Shown: one piece after another, positions 51,754-61,451 of the stretch
How positions within the stretch are numbered: position 1 is the first letter of the stretch
Layout: every line of letters begins with the position of its first letter
Source: Mesobacillus jeotgali
Lineage (GTDB): Bacteria; Bacillota; Bacilli; Bacillales; Cytobacillaceae
NCBI RefSeq assembly: GCF_031759225.1
Contig: NZ_CP134494.1
Location: 4,524,501 to 4,588,500, forward strand
DNA: 64,000 nucleotides
Direction: 5' to 3'
Made by a program: the position numbers and the translations under genes
The notes under the pieces: model-generated
Databases searched by the model: none
Told to the model about the DNA's origin: nothing
Seen by the model: the letters and a program-made list of their open reading frames with translations, nothing else

Positions 51754-52160
51754 AATTGCTAAATGCGTGTATTTTTCTAGTAATTTCCATAAATCAATCT
51801 CTGACTCCCCTCCCCTGCCTTCTCTTTTTATTGATAGTTTTTACGCTATTACGGTAATTGGTATAAGGGAATCCGTAAAAACCGAAGAAAAAGATGGAAT
51901 TCAATCTGATGTTCGGTGGAAAATCAATATTCATATCAAACAGATTAATAAATGTCCTGAAATTTCGGCCGCAGTATAGAATTAGGATAAAAAAAGAAAA
52001 GTAATTCGAATCAGCTAAGAGGAACACATTGGCGCTTCAGGTCAGTGGAGTTGTATAAGAAGAGGCAGCCCCCTCCCCTTTCGGTAAAGGGCAGGGATAT
52101 CCTTGTATAATACCGTCGAAGGATGACGACAAAGGAAGAAGATTGCAAATGAAATAGAAT
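51754..52160. other. Intergenic stretch without recognisable genes
   Basis: Between the iterons and the PhnA-like gene's terminator the sequence is A/T-rich with a C-rich patch near 52065-52100 (CCCCCTCCCCTTTCGG). Short ORFs have no ribosome sites and unusual composition. I see no RNA gene or regulatory element that I can support. Confidence 0.5.
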
Positions 52161-52182
52161 AGCCAGGACAGTGCCTGGCTTA
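52161..52182 (-). terminator. Candidate terminator of the PhnA-like gene
   Basis: AGCCAGG (52161-52167) pairs with CCTGGCT (52174-52180), 10 bp beyond the stop. The T run on the minus strand is weak. Confidence 0.5.
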
Positions 52183-52189
52183 AAGGGGT

Positions 52190-52531
52190 TTATATTTTCT
52201 TAACAAATTCAGATTTTAGCTTCATCGCACCAAATCCTTCCAGTTTACACTCAATATCATGGTCACCATCAATTAAACGGATATTTTTAGCCTTAGTGCC
52301 GATTTTAATTACTGATGATGTACCTTTCACTTTAAGGTCTTTGATGACAGAAACGGTATCTCCATCGCTCAGAATATTCCCGTTTGAATCTTTGATTACC
52401 CTGCTATCCTCTCCATTAGCCATTTCAGCAGCAGGATCCCACTCATGGGCGCATTCTGGACAAATGAGCAGCGGCCCATCCTCATATGTATATTCTGAAC
52501 TGCATTTTGGACAATTTGGCAATTTGGACAT
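52190..52531 (-). CDS. PhnA/YjdM-like zinc-ribbon protein
   Basis: A 113-aa protein. The N-terminus has a zinc ribbon ([21 protein letters not shown], Cys pairs about residues 7-10 and 28-31), followed by the KOW/SH3-like PhnA domain ([27 protein letters not shown]). Once linked to phosphonate use by its name, but the family is widely present without phn genes and its role is uncertain. It is the only gene between parC and the RND pump. Confidence 0.88.
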   Translation of the reverse strand: MSKLPNCPKCSSEYTYEDGPLLICPECAHEWDPAAEMANGEDSRVIKDSNGNILSDGDTVSVIKDLKVKGTSSVIKIGTKAKNIRLIDGDHDIECKLEGFGAMKLKSEFVKKI

Positions 52532-52711
52532 AGTTAAGCCTCCGAATTACTTTTTAATAAGCTTAATTATAGCCAAGTTTCAGCAACATTCCTATGTTAT
52601 TAGCAAAATACGACCATCATCAATCACATGTCTGTATAGCGATATGTTTCTTTAAGCTTACTGACACATATTAAGGCAAAGCCATACAGTTTAGGAGACT
52701 TCTGAATAACG

Positions 52712-52752
52712 AAAAGCCCCGATAGGACGATCAGTCATCCATCAGGGCTTTT
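52712..52752 (-). terminator. Terminator of the RND transporter gene
   Basis: AAAAGCCCCGAT (52712-52723) pairs with ATCAGGGCTTTT (52741-52752) with one mismatch. Confidence 0.75.
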
Positions 52753-52755
52753 TCA

Positions 52756-55700
52756 TTAGTTTTCTACAATGTCCTTACGGTTTTTCTTGAATATCCTTGA
52801 TAGAACTTCATATACAATCGGTACGATAATCAGCGTCAATAATGTTGAACTAGTCAAACCGCCGATTACAGTGATCGCAAGGCCCTTGGAGATCAGTCCG
52901 CCACCGCCTGAACCGATCGCTAATGGAATCAAGGCACCAACCGTAGCGATTGCGGTCATAAGGATTGGACGTAAACGTGTGGCTCCTGCCTCAAGCACCG
53001 CCGCACGCATTGTCAGCCCTTCTCGTTCCATGTGAATGATTCGGTCTACAAGCACGATGGCATTCGTCACGACGATCCCTATCAGCATCAGCAGACCCAT
53101 CATGACTGATACAGAGATGGTTTCACCTGCAATAAGCAGCCCTACAAACGATCCTATGACTGCAAATGGAAGCGAGAATAGGATTGCAAATGGTGCGACA
53201 CCTTCACGGAAGGTTACGACCAGGATGAAGTAAACGATCGCAATCGCAGCAAGCATGGCAGCTCCAAGCTGGGTGAATGTTTCGGTCATATCCGCCTGGA
53301 CACCTGCTACGCCAACTTCAACGCCTTTTGGCAAATCTAATTCATCAATTGCTTTTTCAGCATCAGCAGCTGCCTTCGAAATATCCTTGCTTACTACCGT
53401 TCCTGATACAGAAGCATAATACTGGCCTTTGCTTCTGGCTAATGTATTCATTGTTGTGCCTTCTTCAACGGTCACCAATTCAGACAATGGCAAGGTCGTG
53501 CCTAGCGCTGTTTGTACTTCAGTAGCAAGGATATCCTCGATCGATTCTGGCTGTTCAGCCTGCTCCTGCTGGACAATGACATCTAGTGTTTCACCATCTT
53601 TTTCAACGGTCGTCAAAATTTCTTCTGATTTGTTCGGATTGAGCATCATGACAATTTGTCCGGCCGTCAGCCCATACTGAAGCAATTCGTCCTGCTCAAC
53701 TTTGAAGGTATATTCTACATAAGCATCTTCTGCACTTGAAGACACGTCCTTCAAGCCGTCAACAGCCTTCATTTCCTCTTCTACCAACTTGACAGTTTTG
53801 CTTAACTTACCTAAATCCTCACTGTACAAGGTATAGCTGATTTCATTCTCAGGCATCGACATTCCGCCGAAATTCTGGCTCTTCCATTCGCCGCTGTGGC
53901 CAATGTTGAAGACATATTCCTCAAGTTGATCCCTTACTTCTGAAAAGTTTTCCATATCCGGGTCAAAGATCAGGTACATTAGTGCTCCGCCTGCTCCTCC
54001 GCCCATCATGGCCGTCATCTGATCTGCCTCTTCGTTGATCGATACCTGTACGATATCGATGTCTTTGCGTTTCAGCATTTCTTCTTCTACTTCTGCAACA
54101 TTTTCAATTGTTTCTTCCTTAAGCTCACCTGCTTTAGGTGTGTAAGTCAGATACATTACTTTATCTTCTTCACTGCCCATGAAGCTGAAACCGATGATTG
54201 GTGTCAGGGCAAGACTTCCGACGAGCAGAATAACCGCAATGAGTGAAGTAATGACCTTATGGTTAAGCGACTTATTCAAGACGCCCTTGTACCAATGAGC
54301 CATTTTTCCAACTTCCTTATGGCTGTTTTCCGTTTTCTCGCTGTATAACTTCTTCCTGAACAAAAAGTGGGATAACGCTGGTACGATGGTAATCGCCACA
54401 ATCAGTGAAGCACCCAGTGCAAATGTCATCGTCAAGGCAAATGGCGCGAATAATTCCCCTACCATGCCGCCTACGAAGATCAACGGAGCAAATACGGCAA
54501 CCGTTACGAGTGTGGACGACAGGATTGGCTTAAACATTTCGATTGTCGCTTCACGCACAAGTGCCCTGCCAGTTAATCTCTCTTCTTTTAAATGCAGGCG
54601 GCGATATATATTTTCAACGACGACAATCGAGTCATCGATTACACGGCCAATCGCTACAGTAATCGCGCCCAGTGTCATGATATTAAGCGTGATATCCATC
54701 CAGTTCAATAGCAGCAATGCCATAAAAATCGAAACTGGAATCGAGACAATTGATATAATCGTAGATTTGAAGTCACGCAGGAATAGAAGGATTACAAGAA
54801 TTGCGATCAATCCGCCAAATAAAGCTTTTTCAATCATCGTAAAGACTGATTCTTCAATTGGCTCTCCCTGGTCAAGCGATACTTCAATGACAAGGCCATC
54901 TATTTTAGATTTTTCTTCCTTGATTAAATCTTTCACTGCATTCACTACATCCACGGTGTTCGCTTGCTGCTCCTTAACAATCTGCAGGGCAATCGCGTCT
55001 TCCCCATTCGTGCGGGAAATGGATTGAACTTTACCAACTAGCTCAACCTCAGCAACGTCGCTGAGTTTAACAAAAGGTGATGGATTGGCTGCAGAAGGCG
55101 TGACCGGAATCAGCATATTTTTCAATTCATCTGTAGTCGTGAACTTGCCATCAACAGCAACAGCCTGCTCTCCTTCTTTGAACTCAAAAAGGCCTAATGA
55201 AACGCCAAGGTTGCTAGCCTGGATCATTTCCTTCACTTTGGACTCTGTTAAACCAAACTCGGCCAGTTTCGCCTCGTCATACGTAAGATTAACTTCTTCA
55301 ATATGCTGTCCTGTCATCGTAACAGACGCAACACCATCGATTTTATCGATTTTAGGAAGGATAATTTCCTCAACGGTTGATGTAAGCTCGACAATATCCT
55401 CCGTTGTACTGCTGACACTCAATGCAGCCACCGGCATCATATTCATGCTGATCGCTGTGATTGTCGGCTCCTGAGCCCCTTCCGGCAGTGTCACCATATC
55501 CAATGCCGATTGTAAGGCCCGTTTAGCTTCATCCATGTCGATGCCATACTCATACTCTACCTGGATACTCGACATATTGGAGTAGGAATTCGAATAGACA
55601 TATTTAACGTCTTCGAGCCCCTCCACCGCTTTTTCAATTGGGATCGATACATCCTCCATTACTTTTTCGGGAGTCGCCCCGGGATAAACATCCATAACCA

Positions 55701-55839
55701 TCAAGTATGGAATCGATATATTCGGAATGGTCTCCATGTTCATCCGCGTACCAGAATAAATCCCTGATACCGTAATGATAATCGTAAGAAGCCATACGGC
55801 CAGTTTATTTCCAAGTACAAAATTGACTAAATTCTTCAC
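52756..55839 (-). CDS. swrC: RND-family efflux pump (SwrC/AcrB-like)
   Basis: Large proton-driven exporter of 1027 aa. The N-terminus NFVLGNKLAVWLLTIIITVSGIYS is the first of about twelve membrane segments arranged as two repeats, each with a big extracellular loop. The proton-relay helix 4 includes AVGRVIDDSIVVVENIYRRLHL/TVAIGRVIDDSIVVVENI (paired Asp about residues 400-401), and helix 10-11 includes GIVVTNAIVLVDRI. SwrC of B. subtilis has 1065 aa and exports surfactin-like lipopeptides. The symbol reflects similarity only. A TetR-type operator and a small lipoprotein gene lie upstream. Confidence 0.88.
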   Translation of the reverse strand: MKNLVNFVLGNKLAVWLLTIIITVSGIYSGTRMNMETIPNISIPYLMVMDVYPGATPEKVMEDVSIPIEKAVEGLEDVKYVYSNSYSNMSSIQVEYEYGIDMDEAKRALQSALDMVTLPEGAQEPTITAISMNMMPVAALSVSSTTEDIVELTSTVEEIILPKIDKIDGVASVTMTGQHIEEVNLTYDEAKLAEFGLTESKVKEMIQASNLGVSLGLFEFKEGEQAVAVDGKFTTTDELKNMLIPVTPSAANPSPFVKLSDVAEVELVGKVQSISRTNGEDAIALQIVKEQQANTVDVVNAVKDLIKEEKSKIDGLVIEVSLDQGEPIEESVFTMIEKALFGGLIAILVILLFLRDFKSTIISIVSIPVSIFMALLLLNWMDITLNIMTLGAITVAIGRVIDDSIVVVENIYRRLHLKEERLTGRALVREATIEMFKPILSSTLVTVAVFAPLIFVGGMVGELFAPFALTMTFALGASLIVAITIVPALSHFLFRKKLYSEKTENSHKEVGKMAHWYKGVLNKSLNHKVITSLIAVILLVGSLALTPIIGFSFMGSEEDKVMYLTYTPKAGELKEETIENVAEVEEEMLKRKDIDIVQVSINEEADQMTAMMGGGAGGALMYLIFDPDMENFSEVRDQLEEYVFNIGHSGEWKSQNFGGMSMPENEISYTLYSEDLGKLSKTVKLVEEEMKAVDGLKDVSSSAEDAYVEYTFKVEQDELLQYGLTAGQIVMMLNPNKSEEILTTVEKDGETLDVIVQQEQAEQPESIEDILATEVQTALGTTLPLSELVTVEEGTTMNTLARSKGQYYASVSGTVVSKDISKAAADAEKAIDELDLPKGVEVGVAGVQADMTETFTQLGAAMLAAIAIVYFILVVTFREGVAPFAILFSLPFAVIGSFVGLLIAGETISVSVMMGLLMLIGIVVTNAIVLVDRIIHMEREGLTMRAAVLEAGATRLRPILMTAIATVGALIPLAIGSGGGGLISKGLAITVIGGLTSSTLLTLIIVPIVYEVLSRIFKKNRKDIVEN

Positions 55840-55889
55840 TACTGCACCTACCTCAAATTGACTTTATTGACGATAACAATGTTACTGAC

Positions 55890-55899
55890 TGACCGGTCA
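55890..55899 (-). promoter_or_regulatory. TetR-type operator upstream of the RND pump
   Basis: Perfect palindrome TGACCGGTCA, preceded by ACTGAC and followed by TTTGTCA, 51 bp upstream of the pump start. It is the core sequence of many TetR-family operators of RND/MFS pumps. No TetR gene occurs in the window nearby. Confidence 0.55.
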
Positions 55900-55943
55900 T
55901 TTGTCAATTGTAGATGTACAGAATTTACATAAAACAGATGAAA

Positions 55944-55970
55944 AAATCCGCCTCATAAAGAAGCGGATTT
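55944..55970 (-). terminator. Terminator of the small lipoprotein gene
   Basis: AAATCCGC (55944-55951) pairs with GCGGATTT (55963-55970); TTTTTT follows on the minus strand. Confidence 0.8.
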
Positions 55971-55977
55971 CGTATGA

Positions 55978-56127
55978 TTATTCATCATCTATTTCGCCAT
56001 CACCAATTTCATCTTCTTCCTCGACATCTTCCAGCTGTTCCCCTTCTTCAGGCGGTGCGTCATTGCCACAGCCGGTTACAGTGAACATGGAAATTGCCAA
56101 TAAAAACATGAATAAAAGCTTTTTCAT
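55978..56127 (-). CDS. Small acidic lipoprotein
   Basis: A 49-aa protein. It has a Sec/lipoprotein signal (MKKLLFMFLLAISMFTVTGC), lipobox VTGC (Cys20) and then a 29-residue tail that is almost entirely acidic (EEGEQLEDVEEEDEIGDGE). AAAGGAGGAATG precedes the ATG and a terminator follows. It lies upstream of the RND pump on the same strand but with its own terminator. Function unknown; acidic tails could bind cations. Confidence 0.78.
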   Translation of the reverse strand: MKKLLFMFLLAISMFTVTGCGNDAPPEEGEQLEDVEEEDEIGDGEIDDE

Positions 56128-56319
56128 TATTCATTCCTCCTTTAGAAAAAGTTTTTCCAAGGCTTGATATTTCTATGTAACTTTGGTGTCTTTCCAGAAA
56201 ACCCCTCTAAGAATTGGAGAATTTAGTTAGCAGATATGTAAAATTCTTAATTAAATTTTTCTATTTGTAATAAATTTCAGCATAAAACTAACAATAATAA
56301 CAAAGGAGTGACTCGCTGA

Positions 56320-57312
56320 ATGAGTGGAACAAACGTACAGCTCACCTCAACGGAAATTTCGAATATATGGTCTTCCTACTTGAAAAGCAGTATGGAGTTG
56401 CGATTCTTTCAATATTTCCAGGCAACTGCTGAGGATCCAGGGGTTAAAAATATAGTAGAAAAGTTGGTGGATTTTTCTCAAAAAAGCCTTGAAGATCTAA
56501 AGGCTATTTTCATAAAAGAGAACCTGACAATTCCATTGGGCTTTACCGAAAAGGATGTCAGACTGGATGCAGATAGGGTATTTTCGGACACCTTCATCCT
56601 ATATATTTGCCATGACATAACGATGCTGTCCTTGAGTACATACCCATCTGCGTTTCCCGATTGCACCAGGAAGGACATCAGGAATCTTTTTCAGAATGCT
56701 ATAGAATTTACGATAAAAATACAAAACGAACTCACCGAACTAATGCTATCCCAAGGAATCTACCTTAAATCTCCCCAGGTAGCGTTGGACCATACAGTTG
56801 ATTTGGTTGATGAGATGAAATACCTCAATGGGCTTTTCGGCGGTTCACGGCCGGTCAATGCAGCTGAAATCGCAAACCTTTCTAGAGTCATCCACCGGGC
56901 CCGTTTCTCAAAAATGATCCTTGTGACATTCAGCAAACTGGCTTCCCACAAAGATGTTAAGCAGCATTTCAGCAAAGGCAGAGATGCTCTGGAAAAAGTC
57001 CTGGAAACGCTCGGTGATGTTTTTGAAAAAGAAAACATCCCCTATTCTGCCTCAGGGGATTATAATTTTTTTGAAGTCAGAAGTTCACCATTTTCTGATA
57101 AACTAATGCTATTTTTCGTGAACACATGCCTCGGAATGTTCTGCTTCATCATGATCAACCAGGCACTGACATCCAGCTTGAGGACTGATATCGTCACAAA
57201 GTTCACGATGATTTCAAATCAGATGAAGAAGTTTTACGGAAAAGGCCTGCTCCTGACCATCACCGAAAAATGGCTAGAACAGCCGCCGCAGGCTTTGGAT
57301 CGGAAGGTATGA
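56320..57312 (+). CDS. DUF3231 protein
   Basis: A 330-aa protein of two similar all-helical halves, each resembling a ferritin-like four-helix bundle without obvious metal ligands. Typical blocks: TSTEISNIWSSYLKSSMELRFFQYF (residues 10-34) in half one and LSRVIHRARFSKMILVTFSK (about 186) in half two. DUF3231 proteins are common and multicopy in Bacillaceae, with a suspected link to sporulation that I cannot test here. AAAGGAGTGA precedes the ATG. Monocistronic. Confidence 0.85.
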   Translation: MSGTNVQLTSTEISNIWSSYLKSSMELRFFQYFQATAEDPGVKNIVEKLVDFSQKSLEDLKAIFIKENLTIPLGFTEKDVRLDADRVFSDTFILYICHDITMLSLSTYPSAFPDCTRKDIRNLFQNAIEFTIKIQNELTELMLSQGIYLKSPQVALDHTVDLVDEMKYLNGLFGGSRPVNAAEIANLSRVIHRARFSKMILVTFSKLASHKDVKQHFSKGRDALEKVLETLGDVFEKENIPYSASGDYNFFEVRSSPFSDKLMLFFVNTCLGMFCFIMINQALTSSLRTDIVTKFTMISNQMKKFYGKGLLLTITEKWLEQPPQALDRKV

Positions 57313-57356
57313 AAAAAGGATTCCAGCTGGCGTAAGCCAGGAGGAATCCTTTTTTA
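57313..57356. terminator. Bidirectional terminator
   Basis: GGATTCC and GGAATCC arms flanked by AAAAAA and TTTTTT surround an inner imperfect stem, between the convergent DUF3231 and subtilase genes. Confidence 0.8.
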
Positions 57357-57358
57357 GT

Positions 57359-59758
57359 TTATTCTTTTGTTACCAGGTAGGCTTTGTATTCTGTGACTCC
57401 TGCATATTCTACATAAACGCCTAGTACCCAGTCACCGTTTGGAAGATTAATTCCATTTTGAACTGTGCCATCCCAGAGGAATTCATGATACGGAACTGGA
57501 GCGTTTGTGAATGAGCCGATTGTATCAACAAAACCTCCAATTGTTCCATTAGGGTTGAAGACATAAACATCATATTCAAGTACTTCCGCACCTCCCGGCA
57601 GATACGCACCAACATAGTATCCATCCTCAACCTTATCCATGAAAGCACCCGTTACACGAGGGTAGTCCGGCTCGCCAACAAACAGGATCGTCGGTACGTC
57701 AATCGTCTGTGATCCTTCGCTAATTACGATCGTTCCTTCGTAATAGCCTGGCTCCAGCTTAGAAGTATCTACCTGAACATTGAAGTTCACCTGCTGGGAC
57801 TTGCCTGCGTTAACTTTTAGGTTCTTGCTTGTCGAAACCTTGATACCTTCTGGGTTTCCAGCAAACTCAACATCAAAGCTATAAGTCTTTCTTTCATTGG
57901 AAAGGTTCTTGATTTCAAAGCTGTTCTTTTCGACCTGCTTGCCACTATCTTTAACAAATTTGCCAAATGAGTGGCTGCCTGGAGCGACAAGAGTTTTTGT
58001 ATTAAAAGCGTCAACAATACGGATGCTTCCTGCACCCTGAGAGTTATGTGCGTAGGCTTCGCCCGTAGCCGGGTCAATCACATCTTCAGCAGTGTTCATC
58101 AGTGCAGCCTTTACATCTTCAGTACCCCATTTAGGATGCTTTTGTAAAAGCAATGCTGCTGCTCCAGCAACGTGTGGAGATGACATACTAGTACCTTGTA
58201 ACGCAGCATAACCGTTGCCAGGGAAGGTACTTACAATGTTCACGCCAGGAGCTGATACATCCGGCTTGATCATCCATGTGAGGGCTACTGGACCCCGGGA
58301 AGAGAAATCAGCCATTGTTTCGTCTACCCACTTAGAGAATCCAATATTGAAAGAAATTTCGTTATTACCCTTTTCTAACTCAGCAAGCAATTTTTGACCA
58401 TCTGCTAATGTAGTCTTAATTGTTGGGACAGCTAATCCAGGAACATCTGCATGTTCACCTTCAACATTGTTGAAGATGATTGCTCCGACCGCACCAGCAT
58501 TCTTTGCATTTTCAGCTTTGTCAACAAATGGATAATCTCCACGAATGATTAAAGCAATTTTCCCATCAAGATCTTTTCCTTCAAAATCACTTGCTCCACC
58601 TTTTCCAACGTAAACAAACTCAAATTCTTTACCATTTAGTGCAAGTAACTCTTCATCACTTGGAAAACCTTGAACTTTCGCTGAAGGATAATCTACGCCT
58701 TCTGAAGTAGAAATCGCAGAATTATACACATTATACGGCAGCTGTGTTGCCCCAACAGAAATCGCCTCACGGGAAGTACCAGGAGATCCAACTGTCCAGT
58801 TGTCCGGACCAGCATTTCCGTTTGAAGTAACTGCTACTACACCCTCAGCCATTGCCCAATCAAGCGCAATGGAAGTTGCCCAGTCTGGATTGTTCAATGA
58901 GTTACCAAGAGACAGGTTCATGACGTCAGCACCGTCTTGAACTGCCATTTCAATTCCAGCAACTACATCTTCCGTCGTACCGCCCTCAGCGCCTAGTACT
59001 CGGTATCCTAGCAATGTAGCATCAGGAGCGACCCCTTTGATTCCTCCATTGGCAGCAACTGTACCAGATACGTGCGTACCGTGGTATTGTCCAGCACCTT
59101 CCATTGGGTCATTGTCATCATCGACAAAGTCATACCCTTTGTAATCGCCAAATGCATGTGCAAGATCAGGGTGAGTGTAATCAACACCAGTATCGATTAC
59201 CGCTACTGTAACTCCCTCACCAGTATAGCCTGCATCCCACGCTTCATTAGAACCGATGAATGGAGCACTGTTCATCATATTCGGGCTGAATTCCTCCGCC
59301 GAAATTTCTTCTGCAGAAATGACATCTGCTGTGTAATGAACATTCGGGTATACTGCCTTTACGCCAGGCAGCGCCATTAGTTTAATAATTTCATTTGCTG
59401 GTAGTTTCGCAGAGAATCCAGAGAATACATAATCATATTCCCTTTTCACCTCTGCACCTTTAACAGAATTCTTTAATGCACCAATTACTTTCCCTCGTTC
59501 AGATTTAAGGCTGGCCTTTGTCTGCTTCTTTCCTTTATGCTTCGCTTCAATGATTGATTCTGCTTTTAACTCGACAATGACCGAAGTCGGCCTGCTGGAC
59601 GAAAGTTCAATATCCCCAAAAATTTCTGCCAAAGGCAACTCAGTCAATTTGGTTTGTGAGGTTGTCCCTCCATTTGCTGCTGCTCCAAAGCCGAATGTGG
59701 AAAAAATCATTACGAATGCTACTAATGTAAGTAATACTCTTGGAAAATACCTCTTCAT
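57359..59758 (-). CDS. Secreted subtilisin-like serine protease with PA domain (Vpr-like)
   Basis: S8 protease of 799 aa. Sec signal about residues 1-28; inhibitor/propeptide region 50-145 with SGFSAKLPANEIIKLMALPGVKAVYP. Catalytic Asp in VIDTGVDYTHPD (about 188), His in HGTHVSGTV (about 228) and Ser in GTSMSSPHVAG (about 524); a PA insert domain (about 360-460, NAKNAGAVGAIIFNN) lies between His and Ser. A C-terminal Fn3-like region follows. Vpr of B. subtilis is 806 aa with the same order. Monocistronic. Confidence 0.92.
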   Translation of the reverse strand: MKRYFPRVLLTLVAFVMIFSTFGFGAAANGGTTSQTKLTELPLAEIFGDIELSSSRPTSVIVELKAESIIEAKHKGKKQTKASLKSERGKVIGALKNSVKGAEVKREYDYVFSGFSAKLPANEIIKLMALPGVKAVYPNVHYTADVISAEEISAEEFSPNMMNSAPFIGSNEAWDAGYTGEGVTVAVIDTGVDYTHPDLAHAFGDYKGYDFVDDDNDPMEGAGQYHGTHVSGTVAANGGIKGVAPDATLLGYRVLGAEGGTTEDVVAGIEMAVQDGADVMNLSLGNSLNNPDWATSIALDWAMAEGVVAVTSNGNAGPDNWTVGSPGTSREAISVGATQLPYNVYNSAISTSEGVDYPSAKVQGFPSDEELLALNGKEFEFVYVGKGGASDFEGKDLDGKIALIIRGDYPFVDKAENAKNAGAVGAIIFNNVEGEHADVPGLAVPTIKTTLADGQKLLAELEKGNNEISFNIGFSKWVDETMADFSSRGPVALTWMIKPDVSAPGVNIVSTFPGNGYAALQGTSMSSPHVAGAAALLLQKHPKWGTEDVKAALMNTAEDVIDPATGEAYAHNSQGAGSIRIVDAFNTKTLVAPGSHSFGKFVKDSGKQVEKNSFEIKNLSNERKTYSFDVEFAGNPEGIKVSTSKNLKVNAGKSQQVNFNVQVDTSKLEPGYYEGTIVISEGSQTIDVPTILFVGEPDYPRVTGAFMDKVEDGYYVGAYLPGGAEVLEYDVYVFNPNGTIGGFVDTIGSFTNAPVPYHEFLWDGTVQNGINLPNGDWVLGVYVEYAGVTEYKAYLVTKE

Positions 59759-60173
59759 TCCTTCGCCTCATCCTCTCTCGTAATATAATCAAAACCTCAC
59801 TCTTCTGGACTGAATTACACCTCCTTAGGAAAAAAGAGCGAGTATGTATCTAAAAAATCCCTTACCTATTACTAATTAACTAATCTCTCAAGTTTCCCTC
59901 TAATAAATTATCCAAAAATTCTGATATACTTCACCAAAAAAATTAACATGAAAACCGACCAAAAATGATCTAATAACAAACTTTGCTATAAACAACGAAT
60001 ATTCGTCGATATGTGACGGACCGCTTTTACAAAATTTTGTATCATATAGAACTTAAACGTGGTCACCTTTTACCAATTTCGCTATTGTCTGTTTCAGTTA
60101 ACAAGTGTAATTTAATAGTTAGTACTATTTATCCAGTGCATAACAATTTATAAAAAAGAGGCGATTCAAGAAC
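59759..60173. promoter_or_regulatory. Divergent regulatory region with a perfect 12-bp palindrome
   Basis: The 415-bp A/T-rich gap between the subtilase and symporter genes contains ACGAATATTCGT (59995-60006), a perfect palindrome about 170 bp from the symporter start and 237 bp from the protease start. It may be an operator for either gene. I see no other gene or RNA. Confidence 0.4.
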
Positions 60174-61406
60174 GTGAACATTTGGCATTCATACAAAAAT
60201 TCATCTTTTATTTTAAAAATGACAGTCGGCTTCGTACTTGGCATTGTAGCTGGTATTGTATTCGGGGCGGAAGCGGAGGTGCTCAAACCTTTCGGGACGC
60301 TGTTAATAAAACTGCTTAACCTGATTGCTACTCCTGTTGTTTTCCTGACGGTTGTGCTCGCAGTCAATCAAATGAATCCTGCGCAATTAGGCCGGACCGG
60401 AGGAAAGCTGGTGCTTTATTATGGAGCGACCACGGCAGCGGCCGTCTTGATCGGCCTTGGACTTGCTCTATGGATCAATCCTGGGGACTCCCTTTCACTG
60501 CCTAACACGGAGGTTGAGAAGCCTGCTACACCTTCGATTTCCGACGTGATCTTCAATATTGTCCCGGATAATTTCTTTGCTGCTTTTACATCGGGAAATT
60601 TAATGGCCATCCTGTTCCTGGCGATCATTATTGGCTTTACGATTTCAGGGATGAGATTTGCTAATGAGGAGAAAATCCAAAACTATGGAGCCCAACTGCA
60701 AGTATTTTTTGAAGCGGCGAATGAATTGTTCTTCAGGATTCTAAAAGGAATCCTCCTATACGCTCCAATCGGTATTTTTGCGATAAGTGCTTCGACATTC
60801 GGCACACAAGGTTGGGATACATTAACCTCATTATTGGAGTTTACAGCAGTATTCTATATCGGGGTCATCATTCTGTGGCTCTTTGTTTACAGTGGGACTT
60901 TGAAACTATTCAAGATTCCGGTCAGAAGCTTTTTTGCCAACACAAAGGATGCTTATACAACAGCGTTCTTCACATCCAGCAGCATCGCTTCCTTGCCTGT
61001 TGCAATTGAAAGTGCGAGGAAGGCGGGCATCAGCGAAAAAATGGTGAACTTCAGTTTACCTTTGGGAGCTGTGTTCAACTCAGATGGCGGAGCGCTTCGG
61101 ATGGGCGCCTCGATTGTCTTTGCTGCCAATGTAACAGGGATCAGCTTCTCACTGACTGATTTCATTACCATCGTCCTGATCGGGACTCTTCTCTCGATTG
61201 GAACAGCAGGTATCCCTGCTGCAGGTCTGGTGACTTTGTCAGTCGTGCTGACGATGTTTGATTTGCCGCTTGAGGTCGTAGCTCTGATTGCCGGTGTCGA
61301 TGCAATCATCGGCATGGCCGGAACAGCCTCTAACGTAGTAGGAGACGTGGTTGGTGCCGCAGTGGTTGACCAATCCGAAAAGAAAGCTGAAATGGCTGGA
61401 TCATAA
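60174..61406 (+). CDS. Dicarboxylate/amino acid:cation symporter (DAACS family)
   Basis: Sodium- or proton-coupled uptake carrier for glutamate, aspartate or C4-dicarboxylates, 410 aa with about eight membrane helices. GTG start with GAGGCG about 10 bases upstream. The two re-entrant loops are seen: TTAFFTSSSIASLPVAIES (HP1, about residue 265) and the HP2 region GTAGIPAAGLVTLSVVLTM (about 340), plus the substrate-binding helix GMAGTASNVVGDVVGAAVVD (about 378) where transport substrates bind an Arg or Asp. No binding protein is needed. Monocistronic with a bidirectional terminator. Confidence 0.9.
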   Translation: MNIWHSYKNSSFILKMTVGFVLGIVAGIVFGAEAEVLKPFGTLLIKLLNLIATPVVFLTVVLAVNQMNPAQLGRTGGKLVLYYGATTAAAVLIGLGLALWINPGDSLSLPNTEVEKPATPSISDVIFNIVPDNFFAAFTSGNLMAILFLAIIIGFTISGMRFANEEKIQNYGAQLQVFFEAANELFFRILKGILLYAPIGIFAISASTFGTQGWDTLTSLLEFTAVFYIGVIILWLFVYSGTLKLFKIPVRSFFANTKDAYTTAFFTSSSIASLPVAIESARKAGISEKMVNFSLPLGAVFNSDGGALRMGASIVFAANVTGISFSLTDFITIVLIGTLLSIGTAGIPAAGLVTLSVVLTMFDLPLEVVALIAGVDAIIGMAGTASNVVGDVVGAAVVDQSEKKAEMAGS

Positions 61407-61411
61407 AGCGT

Positions 61412-61446
61412 AAAGACCGCATCTGCTTTTAGATGCGGTCTTTTAT
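61412..61446. terminator. Bidirectional terminator
   Basis: AAAGACCGCATCT (61412-61424) pairs with AGATGCGGTCTTT (61431-61443). It ends the symporter gene and the convergent reductase gene. Confidence 0.9.
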
Positions 61447-61451
61447 GATAT

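Noticed and set aside
51704..51979. 91-codon ORF crossing the iteron region
   Set aside because: Starts inside the centromere-like iterons, has no ribosome site and a composition set by A/T-rich DNA.
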